Below are positions 52,447 through 61,505 of a stretch of 64,000 nt of DNA, piece by piece. This DNA is from Lederbergia galactosidilytica. Its GTDB lineage: Bacteria > Bacillota > Bacilli > Bacillales > Bacillaceae_C. The position numbers were made by a program, and so were the translations under genes. The notes under the pieces are model-generated. The model searched no databases. It was not told the DNA's origin and worked only from the letters and a program-made list of their open reading frames with translations. The stretch spans positions 310,001-374,000 of the forward strand of contig NZ_JAGGKH010000001.1 of NCBI RefSeq assembly GCF_017873565.1, in the 5' to 3' direction. Within the stretch, counting starts at the first letter, position 1. Every line of letters begins with the position of its first letter.

Positions 52447-52561
52447 TACTCTTATTATAAAATTTACTATAATAGAATAGTAGTTGATTTTATTGATATT
52501 CACTGTACTAACTAAACAATCTTATTAACTAGAATTCTTTCTTTATTTACTTTTGGAAACG

Positions 52562-52598
52562 ACAAATGAGCAGTATCCAATTGGATCTGCTCATTTGT
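52562..52598 (-). terminator. Hairpin terminator after GH38 (2)
   Basis: 12-bp stem ACAAATGAGCAG/CTGCTCATTTGT with an inner ATCC/GGAT pair, 19 nt past the GH38 stop. The following minus-strand sequence (CGTTTCC) is a poor T-run, so termination may be incomplete. Confidence 0.65.
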
Positions 52599-52616
52599 AC
52601 ATCAAATACTTTATAC

Positions 52617-55600
52617 CTATTTGACTTGCAGTCTAAATGTCTTAATTTCATATGGCTTAATCTTAAATTCAATTGTTGAACCTTGTTGCTCTTCTCCAAT
52701 CGATTCTTCCATTAGATTAGTTTCTATCCAATTCTCGACTGGCTTATGAATTTGCACAGTTGCTTTTCCTCTCCGTCCTTCATATTCATGAACCCGCACA
52801 ATCACACCTTTGCCATCTTGAGCAGGCTTCACTGCATCCACCCATACATGGTCAGAGTGTAAATCTAAGAAGGAGTTTTCATCTTTCCATTCACCTTGGA
52901 GGACCATTACAGGGTCATTCAAATCCCATGCTTTTTCTACTGTTTTTGCTTCACGCCAATCACCAGTATGAGGATAAAGGGAATACGTAAATGTATGATG
53001 CCCTTGATCAGCATGTGGGTCAGGATGTGTTGCAGCCTTTAGTAGAGTTAGACGCATCCGGTGCTCTTTAATATCATAGCCATATTTGGAATCATTCAAA
53101 AGACTGACCCCAAAACCAGCTTCAGATAAATCAGCCCATTGGTGTCCCACCGATTCAAAGCGTGCCATATCCCAGCTTGTGTTCCAATGATTTGGACGTT
53201 TCACATTCCCATATTGGACATCATATGTCGCTTCAGTCGCACGAATATCCACAGGGAATGCAGTTTTTAGTAATTTATGTTTCTCATGCCAGTCAGCCTC
53301 TGTTTTGAAATCAATCCGGCGCTCATTTGCATAGAAAGTAATCTTCTGGGTAAATTCTGATTTATGATAATGCCATTTCGCTTGAATTTCAATCGCAAGC
53401 GAACCATTTTCTACGACCTCGAATTCGACTAACTGACGAATTTCTTCCATTTTCTCTTGATAGAAGATATCAATATCCCATGCATCATGGGCAAGTGGCT
53501 TGTCTTCAAAGATTTGTAAGACATTTCCATTTTCTCCTTCCGCTAGGATGGAGCGTTCCGCTTCTTTATCATAGAGGCGTGAAATTTGACCGTATTGATT
53601 AAATTCCACTGTATAGAAAGGTGTTTCAAGTTTCTTATCTTTATATTGGAAAGGTGATGTTTCCTTTGACTTAGCATCAGCCTCAAAATAAAGAGTTTTC
53701 GCACCAAAGGCTGGAAGAGAGTCCACTTCCACAAGCCAACCACTTGCTTGCTTTTGTGCAGGCAACATCATTCCGTCCGCTGTTTTCCAAATACCATTTT
53801 CTTCTACATGCTCAGGGATCCATACATTTCTTGCTTCTTTCATATGGGATGCATTATAAAGTGTGACAGCTTGACCAATCCTCTGTAACAGCGGAGATAA
53901 GATCTCTGCTTCAACTTGATCGACAATAGCAAAAGCATCCTCATATTCCTTTCTTGCATCTTCGTATACCTCTGTAATCGAAGAGCCCGGAATAATATCG
54001 TGGAATTGATTGCGCAAAATGATTTTCCAACCTTCTTTTAATGCCTCATTTCCTTGCCATTCTCCTGTTTGCGATAGCCAACTAGTTAGGATTTCAGCGC
54101 GCCGATATTGTAACTCTAATTGGCGATTCATCTGTTTCATAAAGGCTTGGCTTGTATAAGTTCCACGGTGATACTCAAGATACAATTCACCATCCCATTT
54201 ATGAATATAACCATCCGATTCTTTCACATTCGCATGAAGCTTTTCGAAAAATTCTCCTGCTGTAGATGTTTTTACATTTGGCATACCAGGAAGCTTATCA
54301 AAACGGCGTCTCATTTCTAACATATGCCGATTGACACCACCGCCACCATCACCATAGCCATAGGAAACCAGGAGATCATTTGTCAATTCTTTATCTCTGT
54401 AACCTTCCCAAGCTCCTTTAACGGTTTTCGCTGTAATAAAGCCATTATACGTATAGAACCAAGAATCTGGTCCATTCCAAGGTTCAGGAGTCGTAATAAA
54501 ATGAGTCAAAATTTCCGAACCATCGATCCCTTTCCAATAGAACGTATCATGTGGCATCCGGTTATATTGGTTCCAACTAATTTTTGTTGTCATCATTGTT
54601 TTAATCCCAGATTTTTTCAAAATCTGTGGTAAGGCCCAACTATAGCCAAAGACATCTGGCAACCAGAGGTATGGGCTATCTGCATTAAATTCTTTTTTGA
54701 AAAATTCCTTACCATACAGAATTTGACGTACAAGTGACTCTCCACTTGGGATATTACAGTCCGCCTCAAGCCACATCGCACCAGCAGCTTCCCATTTTCC
54801 ATCCGCAATCTTAGCTTTCATTTGTTCATAGATTTCCGGATAATCGGCTTTGATATATTCATACAATTGTGGTTGCGTTTGTAAAAACAAATACTCTGGA
54901 AATCGTTTCATTAAGTTCAAGACTGTTGAAAATGAACGAGCCGATTTTTCCCGAGTGTTTTTCAATCTCCATAACCAAGCAACATCGATATGCGTGTGGC
55001 CGACAGCATGGATCGTGATTTCGGAGGAAGGATCGATTGCTTCAACAGCCTGCATAAGTTGATCTTCCGCTTCATAACATGACTGGTAAAACTCTTCACT
55101 CCCTGGTTCTGTCCAATCAATCAACTTAAGTGCAGCACTGATCAGCTTGCTTAACGTAATGTGAGCAGGGTCTGCTTCTGTTGTCTCTTTAAGAATTTCA
55201 AAGGCAGCATAAAGTGTATAAAATAAATTATCGACTTTTGAATCAAGCCAAGCAATTTCTGCTTTTTCCAGCTTATATTCTTGTTCACGCGGGACGCCGC
55301 CCCCTTCCATTCCCGACCAAAGACGAAAGTCAAGGCGTAATGGACCTTGTGCATAGGCTTCGTCAAATAAAACTTCCTCATGATTGGAATCCACCCCTTG
55401 ATAAGGCTTACCATTTACAAATAGTAATGACTCAAACCCAGAGTTGTTTCCACCACCTGTACGACCAAAAGAGAAAAGGCCAACTAATTGCTTTCCCGCT
55501 AATCGCTGATGAGCTACCACAGTAGTATGAAGCCATAAATAGCGGTCTCGTCCTTTCCAATAATCACCTAAACTCATTTTTTGTTGAGGATCGTATTGTC

Positions 55601-55730
55601 CAGGGGGATAGGCACCAATTTCCCCATCATCTTCTTGAATCATAAAGTCTTTGATCGAGATTCTGTCTCGATAACGAAAATCAGCTAATTCGCGAATACG
55701 ATTTTCAAATTTATTTTCTGTAAGAAACAA
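52617..55730 (-). CDS. GH38 alpha-mannosidase (2)
   Basis: About 1037 residues, no signal peptide, same architecture as the plus-strand GH38. In the 1040-residue frame from 55739 the zinc ligands are H250/D252 in HTHIDVAWLW and the nucleophile D362 in WLPDVFGYSW; then YGYGDGGGGVNRHM and LRNQFHDIIPGSSITEVYE. The start is probably TTG at 55728-55730, since AAGGAG lies 7 nt upstream; the GTG at 55739 overlaps that site. It follows the DUF624 gene by 5 nt, so the two are coupled. It likely trims alpha-mannosyl residues from imported glycans. Confidence 0.95.
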   Translation of the reverse strand: MFLTENKFENRIRELADFRYRDRISIKDFMIQEDDGEIGAYPPGQYDPQQKMSLGDYWKGRDRYLWLHTTVVAHQRLAGKQLVGLFSFGRTGGGNNSGFESLLFVNGKPYQGVDSNHEEVLFDEAYAQGPLRLDFRLWSGMEGGGVPREQEYKLEKAEIAWLDSKVDNLFYTLYAAFEILKETTEADPAHITLSKLISAALKLIDWTEPGSEEFYQSCYEAEDQLMQAVEAIDPSSEITIHAVGHTHIDVAWLWRLKNTREKSARSFSTVLNLMKRFPEYLFLQTQPQLYEYIKADYPEIYEQMKAKIADGKWEAAGAMWLEADCNIPSGESLVRQILYGKEFFKKEFNADSPYLWLPDVFGYSWALPQILKKSGIKTMMTTKISWNQYNRMPHDTFYWKGIDGSEILTHFITTPEPWNGPDSWFYTYNGFITAKTVKGAWEGYRDKELTNDLLVSYGYGDGGGGVNRHMLEMRRRFDKLPGMPNVKTSTAGEFFEKLHANVKESDGYIHKWDGELYLEYHRGTYTSQAFMKQMNRQLELQYRRAEILTSWLSQTGEWQGNEALKEGWKIILRNQFHDIIPGSSITEVYEDARKEYEDAFAIVDQVEAEILSPLLQRIGQAVTLYNASHMKEARNVWIPEHVEENGIWKTADGMMLPAQKQASGWLVEVDSLPAFGAKTLYFEADAKSKETSPFQYKDKKLETPFYTVEFNQYGQISRLYDKEAERSILAEGENGNVLQIFEDKPLAHDAWDIDIFYQEKMEEIRQLVEFEVVENGSLAIEIQAKWHYHKSEFTQKITFYANERRIDFKTEADWHEKHKLLKTAFPVDIRATEATYDVQYGNVKRPNHWNTSWDMARFESVGHQWADLSEAGFGVSLLNDSKYGYDIKEHRMRLTLLKAATHPDPHADQGHHTFTYSLYPHTGDWREAKTVEKAWDLNDPVMVLQGEWKDENSFLDLHSDHVWVDAVKPAQDGKGVIVRVHEYEGRRGKATVQIHKPVENWIETNLMEESIGEEQQGSTIEFKIKPYEIKTFRLQVK

Positions 55731-55735
55731 ACTAA

Positions 55736-56347
55736 TCACTCCTTAAGTTTTATTGTTTTTTCCATTTTACGGAAGCGTTTCATACAAATTGTCATAATCC
55801 AATAACTTGGAAGGACTCCCCCTAGAAACGGAATTAACCCTGGAACTTTTGCTAGGAGATAAACGATGAAGGCAAGCCCAAGCAAAAGAATAATAATATC
55901 TTTTATACTCGCAATCGCATGGAATAAGGATTGCTTAATATACTCTTTAATCGTAAATGTATACTGTACATAAAGTGGGAAAAAGAATGCCAATGTTAAG
56001 ATGTAAATCATAAATAAAACGAGAAAAAAGACATATAAAAAAAGCGAGAAAAAACCTGTCATCTGCTCAGAAAAACTGAGATCTAGAAAAAGAAAGCCAC
56101 CAATCAACGCAAAGATAACGCCAATCAAATTGCTCTTTTTCCATTCTTTAAAATATGTAGTTTTGAATAACGACCATATTGGAGTATCAAAGTCTTTCAT
56201 AGTCCATCTGCGAACAACTGTAAACATTGCCACAGTGGCGGGCATGATTCCGAAAATACCTAGTCCGAGAAGTGTAAATCCAATCCATAAGAGGTTGGTC
56301 CATATCAAACGGAGCAGCCACTCACTTACAATTTGAAATAATTTCAT
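55736..56347 (-). CDS. YesL-like DUF624 membrane protein (second)
   Basis: 203 residues, DUF624 family: LLRLIWTNLLWIGFTLLGLGIFGIMPATVAMFTVVRRW at the start and about five membrane segments. It shares the opening pattern with the DUF624 protein at 14527. Function unknown. Here it precedes a GH38 gene rather than ending an importer operon, but an importer lies just beyond. GGAGG precedes the ATG. Its leader contains a 51-bp near-palindrome (56391-56441). Confidence 0.9.
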   Translation of the reverse strand: MKLFQIVSEWLLRLIWTNLLWIGFTLLGLGIFGIMPATVAMFTVVRRWTMKDFDTPIWSLFKTTYFKEWKKSNLIGVIFALIGGFLFLDLSFSEQMTGFFSLFLYVFFLVLFMIYILTLAFFFPLYVQYTFTIKEYIKQSLFHAIASIKDIIILLLGLAFIVYLLAKVPGLIPFLGGVLPSYWIMTICMKRFRKMEKTIKLKE

Positions 56348-56390
56348 TTCTGACCAACCTCCATATATTTTCTTACATTGTTTACTATAT

Positions 56391-56441
56391 ATTCTGCCCC
56401 TAAAATCAACAACTCAAGTTGTAGATCTTTAGGGGCGGAAT
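56391..56441. promoter_or_regulatory. 51-bp near-perfect palindrome upstream of DUF624 gene
   Basis: Outer arms ATTCTGCCCCTAAA and TTTAGGGGCGGAAT and inner arms ACAACT/AGTTGT form an almost continuous stem of over 20 bp with two or three mismatches. It lies 44 nt before the DUF624 ATG and 220 nt after GH125. No T-run follows on either strand. It could be a regulator operator, an RNA hairpin separating transcripts, or a small element. Confidence 0.65.
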
Positions 56442-56660
56442 TTATGACTCGCCTTTGCGCCAACAAAACCCAGAGTCGAACTATTGTCACTAGATTTCAA
56501 ATCGATTACGACAGAGCGCAAGCCTTAGAGCATAGGATCGAGCCATTCACCCTTGAGTCGAGCCGTCCGTCATGCTCGAGACATTAGAGACTTGACGGGG
56601 GACCGTTATCGTGAGGGTCGTGTCGTTAAACCAAGACCCTGATCAAGCTATCTTATCCAG
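56442..56660. other. Spacer between GH125 and DUF624 leader
   Basis: 219 bp of mixed, relatively GC-rich sequence with short inverted segments (CCGTCA/TGACGG around 56568-56600; repeated gagtcga words). It resembles a decayed intergenic repeat. No open frame with a ribosome site. Confidence 0.4.
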
Positions 56661-57965
56661 TTATTTTTTCTCGTTTAAAGGACTTCCTTGAACGGTTTTT
56701 CCAATATAACTAAGAACAAATTCACTAAACATTGTATTGGACCAAGCAAACCATTCGCGTGTAAATTCTTCCGGATTAGAGGCATTAAATCCTTCATGCA
56801 TGAACCCTGTGCCACCATCTGTATTTAAGAGTGTACGAAGTAACGCCTCTTTTTCTTTCTGATCAATGCTTGTCATACCTTGTACTGAAAGAGCAATATG
56901 CCAAATATAATGGTCTGGTGTGTGGGGACTGCCGATTCCGCTCGCTGCCTTTCCTTCATAATAGTATGGATTATCCCGACTTAAGATAAAGTTACGTGTA
57001 TTTTGATAGATTTCATCGTCAAAATCACAATATCCTAGATAAGGAGCGGACATAAGACTTGGCACATTGGCATCATCCATTAGTTGGTAACCACCTGCTC
57101 CATCAACTTCATAAGCATAAATTTTCCCGTACATCGGGTGATCGATAACCGCATGAGTTTCAATGCCATCACGGATTTCTTGTCCCAATGCTGCACATTC
57201 TTTGCCTAGCTCTTCATCCTGTAAAACAGTCTGACAGATTTCCGCAGCATAGCCCATAACAACTGAAGCAAACATATTAGCTGGAACTAAATAACCGTAT
57301 GTGCATGCATCATCACTTGGGCGGAATGCACTCCATGTCATCCCAGTTGGTACAACTTTTGATCCTTTTCCATCACGGATCAATGTATCCTGTGGGCGAT
57401 CTTCTGTACGTTCAAAACGATAGGAGGAGTTTTGCTCATGATCTTGTTCAATCTTCCATACCTTTACAATCGTTCGAATCGCTTCATGGAAATCTGCATT
57501 TAAATGGCTTGTATCACCTGTCGATTTCCAAAGCAAATAGGCTAATTGAATCGGATAGCAAAGAGAATCGACTTCATATTTACGTTCCCAAATCCACGGA
57601 GTCATCTCTGTTTGGTCGGTTTGATGCCCTTTTCCATTTGCTGAATCATTAAAAGCATTCGCATATGGATCATGTAAAACAAATTGAATTTGTCGATTGA
57701 CAACCCCTAGCAACATTTCTTTAATCGCTGGGTCATCATTAGCTGCCATTAAATAAGGACGAACTTGGGCTGCAGAATCTCGTAGCCACATGGCAGGAAT
57801 ATCTCCTGTTATAACGAATGTTGTCCCATCATCTAGATGTTTCAATGTCGTTGAATATGTGTTAACAAAGCATTGTGCAAACATCTCATGCAGTTTCTCT
57901 TCTCCAGGAAAAGCTGTTTTTACTTGGTCAATAATTGCTTGTAATGAAGCTGGAATATTTGTCAT
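56661..57965 (-). CDS. GH125 exo-alpha-1,6-mannosidase
   Basis: 434 residues, full-length GH125 (alpha/alpha barrel), cytoplasmic. Signature GDIPAMWLRDSAAQVRPYL (54-72), then FNDSANGKGHQTDQTEM, KYEVDSLCYPIQL, WSAFRPSDDACTYGYLVPANM, DDANVPSLMSAPYLGY and GIGSPHTPDHYIWHIAL; the family is an inverting, metal-independent exo-mannosidase that removes alpha-1,6-mannose from N-glycan cores and yeast mannan. It starts 3 nt after the upstream GH38 gene; the GH38-GH125 pair is known from streptococcal N-glycan loci. AAGGGG precedes the ATG. Confidence 0.95.
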   Translation of the reverse strand: MTNIPASLQAIIDQVKTAFPGEEKLHEMFAQCFVNTYSTTLKHLDDGTTFVITGDIPAMWLRDSAAQVRPYLMAANDDPAIKEMLLGVVNRQIQFVLHDPYANAFNDSANGKGHQTDQTEMTPWIWERKYEVDSLCYPIQLAYLLWKSTGDTSHLNADFHEAIRTIVKVWKIEQDHEQNSSYRFERTEDRPQDTLIRDGKGSKVVPTGMTWSAFRPSDDACTYGYLVPANMFASVVMGYAAEICQTVLQDEELGKECAALGQEIRDGIETHAVIDHPMYGKIYAYEVDGAGGYQLMDDANVPSLMSAPYLGYCDFDDEIYQNTRNFILSRDNPYYYEGKAASGIGSPHTPDHYIWHIALSVQGMTSIDQKEKEALLRTLLNTDGGTGFMHEGFNASNPEEFTREWFAWSNTMFSEFVLSYIGKTVQGSPLNEKK

Positions 57966-57968
57966 GAT

Positions 57969-60677
57969 TTAGTTAGCCCCTTCCATACCCACAGTTATAA
58001 TTTTATAAGCTCCGACTGGTCGTTCTTGATATTTTTCGCCAATCATGTTTAGTTTTTCTTCGATCAAATTACTATCGTAATAGTTCACATCATTAGGATG
58101 CTGAATGGTAAGTAATTTTTCTTCGTTTGAAGGATTGTAGACTCGGAAGAAAAGATCCTTGCTTGTTTCTCCTCTTTTTACGCTTGTTAGCACAAGTCCA
58201 TTACTTTCCCATTGAATAAATTGGCCGTTTGTTGTTAATTCTCCATCATGTATGTCTGTTTGTACACAGACAGCAGGAATTTGAAAATCATATGCTGCTT
58301 CATAAGCTTTAGCGGAAATTGCATCTCCTGCATGTGGGATCACATACCATTCAGCTGTTTGGTTACCTAAGCATTGTGCTTCAGGTGTTGGGAAATAACC
58401 CCAATCCCCTAGTTCAGAGACGGCACGTAACACTGTAATAGCAAGTGTTGTATTATCTTCTACTATCTCATATTCTTGCAAACCTTTTGTCGCAACTGTT
58501 AAACCATTTTGCCCATCTGATAACGATGCAAATGAATGTTGGTGATGATCAAAGCTTGGATTACTCCATTCAACTTCCGGTTTATTCGGTCTTTTCACAA
58601 TCTCAAAAGCACTTTCAGCTAAATGGTGATCTGTTGTAAATCCGGTTGGGTAAACAACGCGCAAGCGATGGTCTTTAGCTGTATTATTAAATGCTAATTT
58701 TACAGCAAGCCCTTTTGCATGTTTATCTAGTGTCAATGTCGTTTTCAATTCAAGAGTGGTCATTTCCTCAGAACGTCTTGCTTCACGATCTTTATGCCAT
58801 ACAAGTCGATCTTTCAACGCCTCCAACTCTTCATGGGCTGAAACTGGAATTTTGAATTGATGAATAATCTCGATACTTCCTCTTGATGAGTTATTTTCTG
58901 TGACTCTTATATCTGCTTGTAAACCCTTTGTTGTATATGGTTTTTCTCCTGTTGCTTTTTTAAACATATATTCATTGCCAATGTCACTAGTATCTTCATA
59001 GCTTCCAACACTTTTTAGTTCATGTCCTGTTACTTTATCTAGCACATTGTATGTCCCATCCTCATGAACACTTACACGAAGATAGTCATTCTCCAGAATA
59101 TTTCCCGCTTGAGAGATTTTTTGCGGAGAAACCATTGGCTCTTTTTCTACTAAATAGTAAGTGGCATAACCGAATTCTGGTAATTCATCTGTTGTAAACA
59201 TCACTTTTACCTTTTTAGCATAATGTGGCTGTCTAAATTTATCATCTGGCAGATCATAGCCGAATTCCACTCCATGCTCTTCAATGGTTGCAGGAATTTC
59301 CTCCCCATTTGCGTTGACTACCGTTAATTTTGGTAATGATTTATCTGTTAAATGGCCATGTATTTCTGGAAAAGGCATTTCACTAAAATATATTTTTTCC
59401 AAGTCTACTACTTTTTCAATTGTAGTATGACGTTTATAACCTGTTGTATTCATGACAATCAGTGGAATTGCGTTATCAAACTCAGCAGGCGCAGTCGTAT
59501 TCATTTTCGCAGTTAATTTTTCCGTTTGCTCTTCAATAAGCTTGTCTGCCATTTGATCTACTTTCTTAAAGCGAGTCACCATTTCTTCATGGACTTCATC
59601 AATCGAACAACCACAAATACTGTCATGAGGATGGTTTTGCATCAATTGTTTCCAAGCAAAACGAAGATAATCCTCTGGATATTCTTCACCATTCATATAA
59701 GCAAATGTAGCAAGTGGTTCAATTAAACGCTCAAGTTTATTTTGCGCAGATTGGTTCATTTGTTTTAAATAAATGCGTGCGGAAGCTGTATTCACCAAAG
59801 TAGACCAACCATCTGTACGCTGATTACGTAATTCTCCTGTCACTGTCTGAAGCTTTTCAGGAAGACTATTTTTCACCTCTTCCATATACTCTTCAAAACT
59901 AGAGTGTTTGAATTCGATATCAGGATACATTTCATTCGCTAATTTAATCGCTTCCGGGAGATCCTTCTGCAATGGCTGATGGTCACAGCCATTCATATAA
60001 AGCAAATGTGGTGTAGAAGCATATTTTTTAGCATCTGCTAGCTTCTGCTCCCAGAATTTTTCCGCTTCTTCTTTGGAGGAAGGGATTTCATTCCCATTTG
60101 AATACCAATTGGCAAATAGTACACCTAGCACACTCGAACCATCAGGCGATTGCCACTCTAGTTCCGAATATGGAGATTCAAAATTCTCGGAATCACTAAC
60201 CATATTATTAAAGCCTGTTGGCTTTACGCCGCGTCCAAATGCGGCTGTATCAATTCCAGCCTGTTTTAATATTTGCGGTGCCTGTCCATAAATCCCAAAT
60301 GTATCTGGGAAATAACCAAGTTTGGAATATTGTCCATATTTTTTCGATTCATTCATTCCAATAACTAAATTACGCACATTTGCTTCAGCGCTTGTTAAGA
60401 AAGCATCTTGTAAAATATACCAAGGTCCGATAATAATTCTCTTTTCTTGGATGTATTTTTTAACTAAATCATATTTTTCAGGTCGAACCTCAAAATAATC
60501 ATCCAAAGCAATGGTTTGTCCATCTAAATGAAAACTTTTGTACTCAGGATCATTTTCTAGCTTTTCTAGTAAAGCATCCATTAATTTCACTAAATAAAAA
60601 CGATGTTTCTCAAAAGGCAGATACCACTCACGATCCCAATGTGAATGGGAAATAATATGTGCTGTTGTTTTCGCCAT
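57969..60677 (-). CDS. GH38 alpha-mannosidase (3), MngB-like
   Basis: About 902 residues, the shorter GH38 class without the extra N-terminal domain. In the frame beginning at 60686, zinc ligands are H16/D18 in SHSHWDREWYLPFE and nucleophile D128 in GYFPDTFGI; further motifs are LLYMNGCDHQP and NHPHDSICGCSIDEVHEEM. Relatives include E. coli MngB and the streptococcal alpha-1,3-mannosidase that works with GH125. The ATG at 60677 is chosen (AAAGGA 11 nt upstream); a GTG at 60686 is only 2 nt from that site. It heads the GH38-GH125 operon, with a cre site about 55 nt upstream. Confidence 0.95.
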   Translation of the reverse strand: MAKTTAHIISHSHWDREWYLPFEKHRFYLVKLMDALLEKLENDPEYKSFHLDGQTIALDDYFEVRPEKYDLVKKYIQEKRIIIGPWYILQDAFLTSAEANVRNLVIGMNESKKYGQYSKLGYFPDTFGIYGQAPQILKQAGIDTAAFGRGVKPTGFNNMVSDSENFESPYSELEWQSPDGSSVLGVLFANWYSNGNEIPSSKEEAEKFWEQKLADAKKYASTPHLLYMNGCDHQPLQKDLPEAIKLANEMYPDIEFKHSSFEEYMEEVKNSLPEKLQTVTGELRNQRTDGWSTLVNTASARIYLKQMNQSAQNKLERLIEPLATFAYMNGEEYPEDYLRFAWKQLMQNHPHDSICGCSIDEVHEEMVTRFKKVDQMADKLIEEQTEKLTAKMNTTAPAEFDNAIPLIVMNTTGYKRHTTIEKVVDLEKIYFSEMPFPEIHGHLTDKSLPKLTVVNANGEEIPATIEEHGVEFGYDLPDDKFRQPHYAKKVKVMFTTDELPEFGYATYYLVEKEPMVSPQKISQAGNILENDYLRVSVHEDGTYNVLDKVTGHELKSVGSYEDTSDIGNEYMFKKATGEKPYTTKGLQADIRVTENNSSRGSIEIIHQFKIPVSAHEELEALKDRLVWHKDREARRSEEMTTLELKTTLTLDKHAKGLAVKLAFNNTAKDHRLRVVYPTGFTTDHHLAESAFEIVKRPNKPEVEWSNPSFDHHQHSFASLSDGQNGLTVATKGLQEYEIVEDNTTLAITVLRAVSELGDWGYFPTPEAQCLGNQTAEWYVIPHAGDAISAKAYEAAYDFQIPAVCVQTDIHDGELTTNGQFIQWESNGLVLTSVKRGETSKDLFFRVYNPSNEEKLLTIQHPNDVNYYDSNLIEEKLNMIGEKYQERPVGAYKIITVGMEGAN

Positions 60678-60730
60678 GTTGCTCACAGTCCTTTCTAGTA
60701 ATCACTTACATACTTTTTAATGTCACTCAT

Positions 60731-60744
60731 GGAAACCGCTGTCA
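60731..60744. promoter_or_regulatory. CcpA binding site (cre) upstream of GH38-GH125 operon
   Basis: GGAAACCGCTGTCA fits the cre consensus TGWNANCGNTNWCA at 13 of 14 positions with the central CG intact. On the minus strand it overlaps a TTGACA box (60740-60745); the -10 region downstream of that is weak. Confidence 0.65.
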
Positions 60745-61111
60745 AATATTCTTAGACGATCCCTATATTTATCTCTTAACCTTATTTCATTGCTAATCTT
60801 ACATCTATACCTTAGTAATCTAGAAAAACAATGTCAATCCCTCTAGATCGTTCCATATTATTTTTTCAGTTTTTCTAAATATAATCAACAAAACAAAGTA
60901 TTTTATTTTGAGTAATCGGAAAATAGTATGGAATGAGATCTAGCTTTTGAATACCATAAATTGGACATCTCCTTTTTCTCGGGCGGCTTTTGCTTTTTCG
61001 GTCATGTAACAACTTAAGATGTCTCAAATCCCGCGGTAGTCGCCGCCTTCTGCGTCAATCTCGCACTTAAAATATAGCCGTTTCTTTTAAGAACTATCTC
61101 TAAAAGCACAG

Positions 61112-61176
61112 AAAAAATCGTCCAATCTAGTAAAAAAAGTTACAAAACTTCATTTTCAGAAAGGACGATTTTTTTA
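61112..61176. terminator. Hairpin with long loop and T-tracts on both strands
   Basis: AAAAAATCGTCC and GGACGATTTTTT form a 12-bp stem around a loop of about 40 nt that contains AGTT/AACT. Either strand ends in a T-run, so it can terminate galT transcription and any transcript entering from the other side. It could also be a small mobile element. Confidence 0.5.
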
Positions 61177-61204
61177 TGAATCTATGTTGACTGAATCATT
61201 TTCC

Positions 61205-61439
61205 TGATAGAGATTTTAGCCTTCAAATCCGAACAACGTTGATTTACGCTTCAGGTGACGCTTTCCGGGGGGCAGCTCATATGCTCCTGCGGGATCTCAT
61301 TTGTCACGCTAATCCCCCAGGAGTTACCACCTTCCGCTCCAATCAACTAAGTTAAGGAAATACATGGACTAGCAATTCAATCTCCTTTAACAATAAAGTT
61401 CGTGTAATGACATTAATAAGCAATTAGGAAATTGACTCG
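61205..61439 (-). repeat. MITE-like repeat family 1, copy C (full, inverted)
   Basis: About 235 bp, minus orientation relative to copy B: TCAATTTC end at the right, decayed GAAAATGA end at the left. It has the same order of blocks, including the GC-rich core (ggtggtaactcctggggga, agcgtgacaaatgag, cggaaagcgtcacc). It lies downstream of galT. Confidence 0.88.
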
Positions 61440-61505
61440 ACTATTAAAAATGCAAGAAATTCTTCTTAGTTGAAAAAAATAAACCTCTAAAAATTAGTTA
61501 GCTTT

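Larger units (their letters stand above)
60678..61505. other. 828-bp noncoding stretch between GH38 (3) and galT
   Basis: Contains the GH38 operon promoter and cre, a degenerate repeat at about 60970-61075 (cggcttttgctttttcgg, aatcccgcggtagtcgccgc), a long-loop hairpin at 61112-61176, and copy C of the MITE-like repeat (61205-61439). No gene is seen. Confidence 0.5.
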
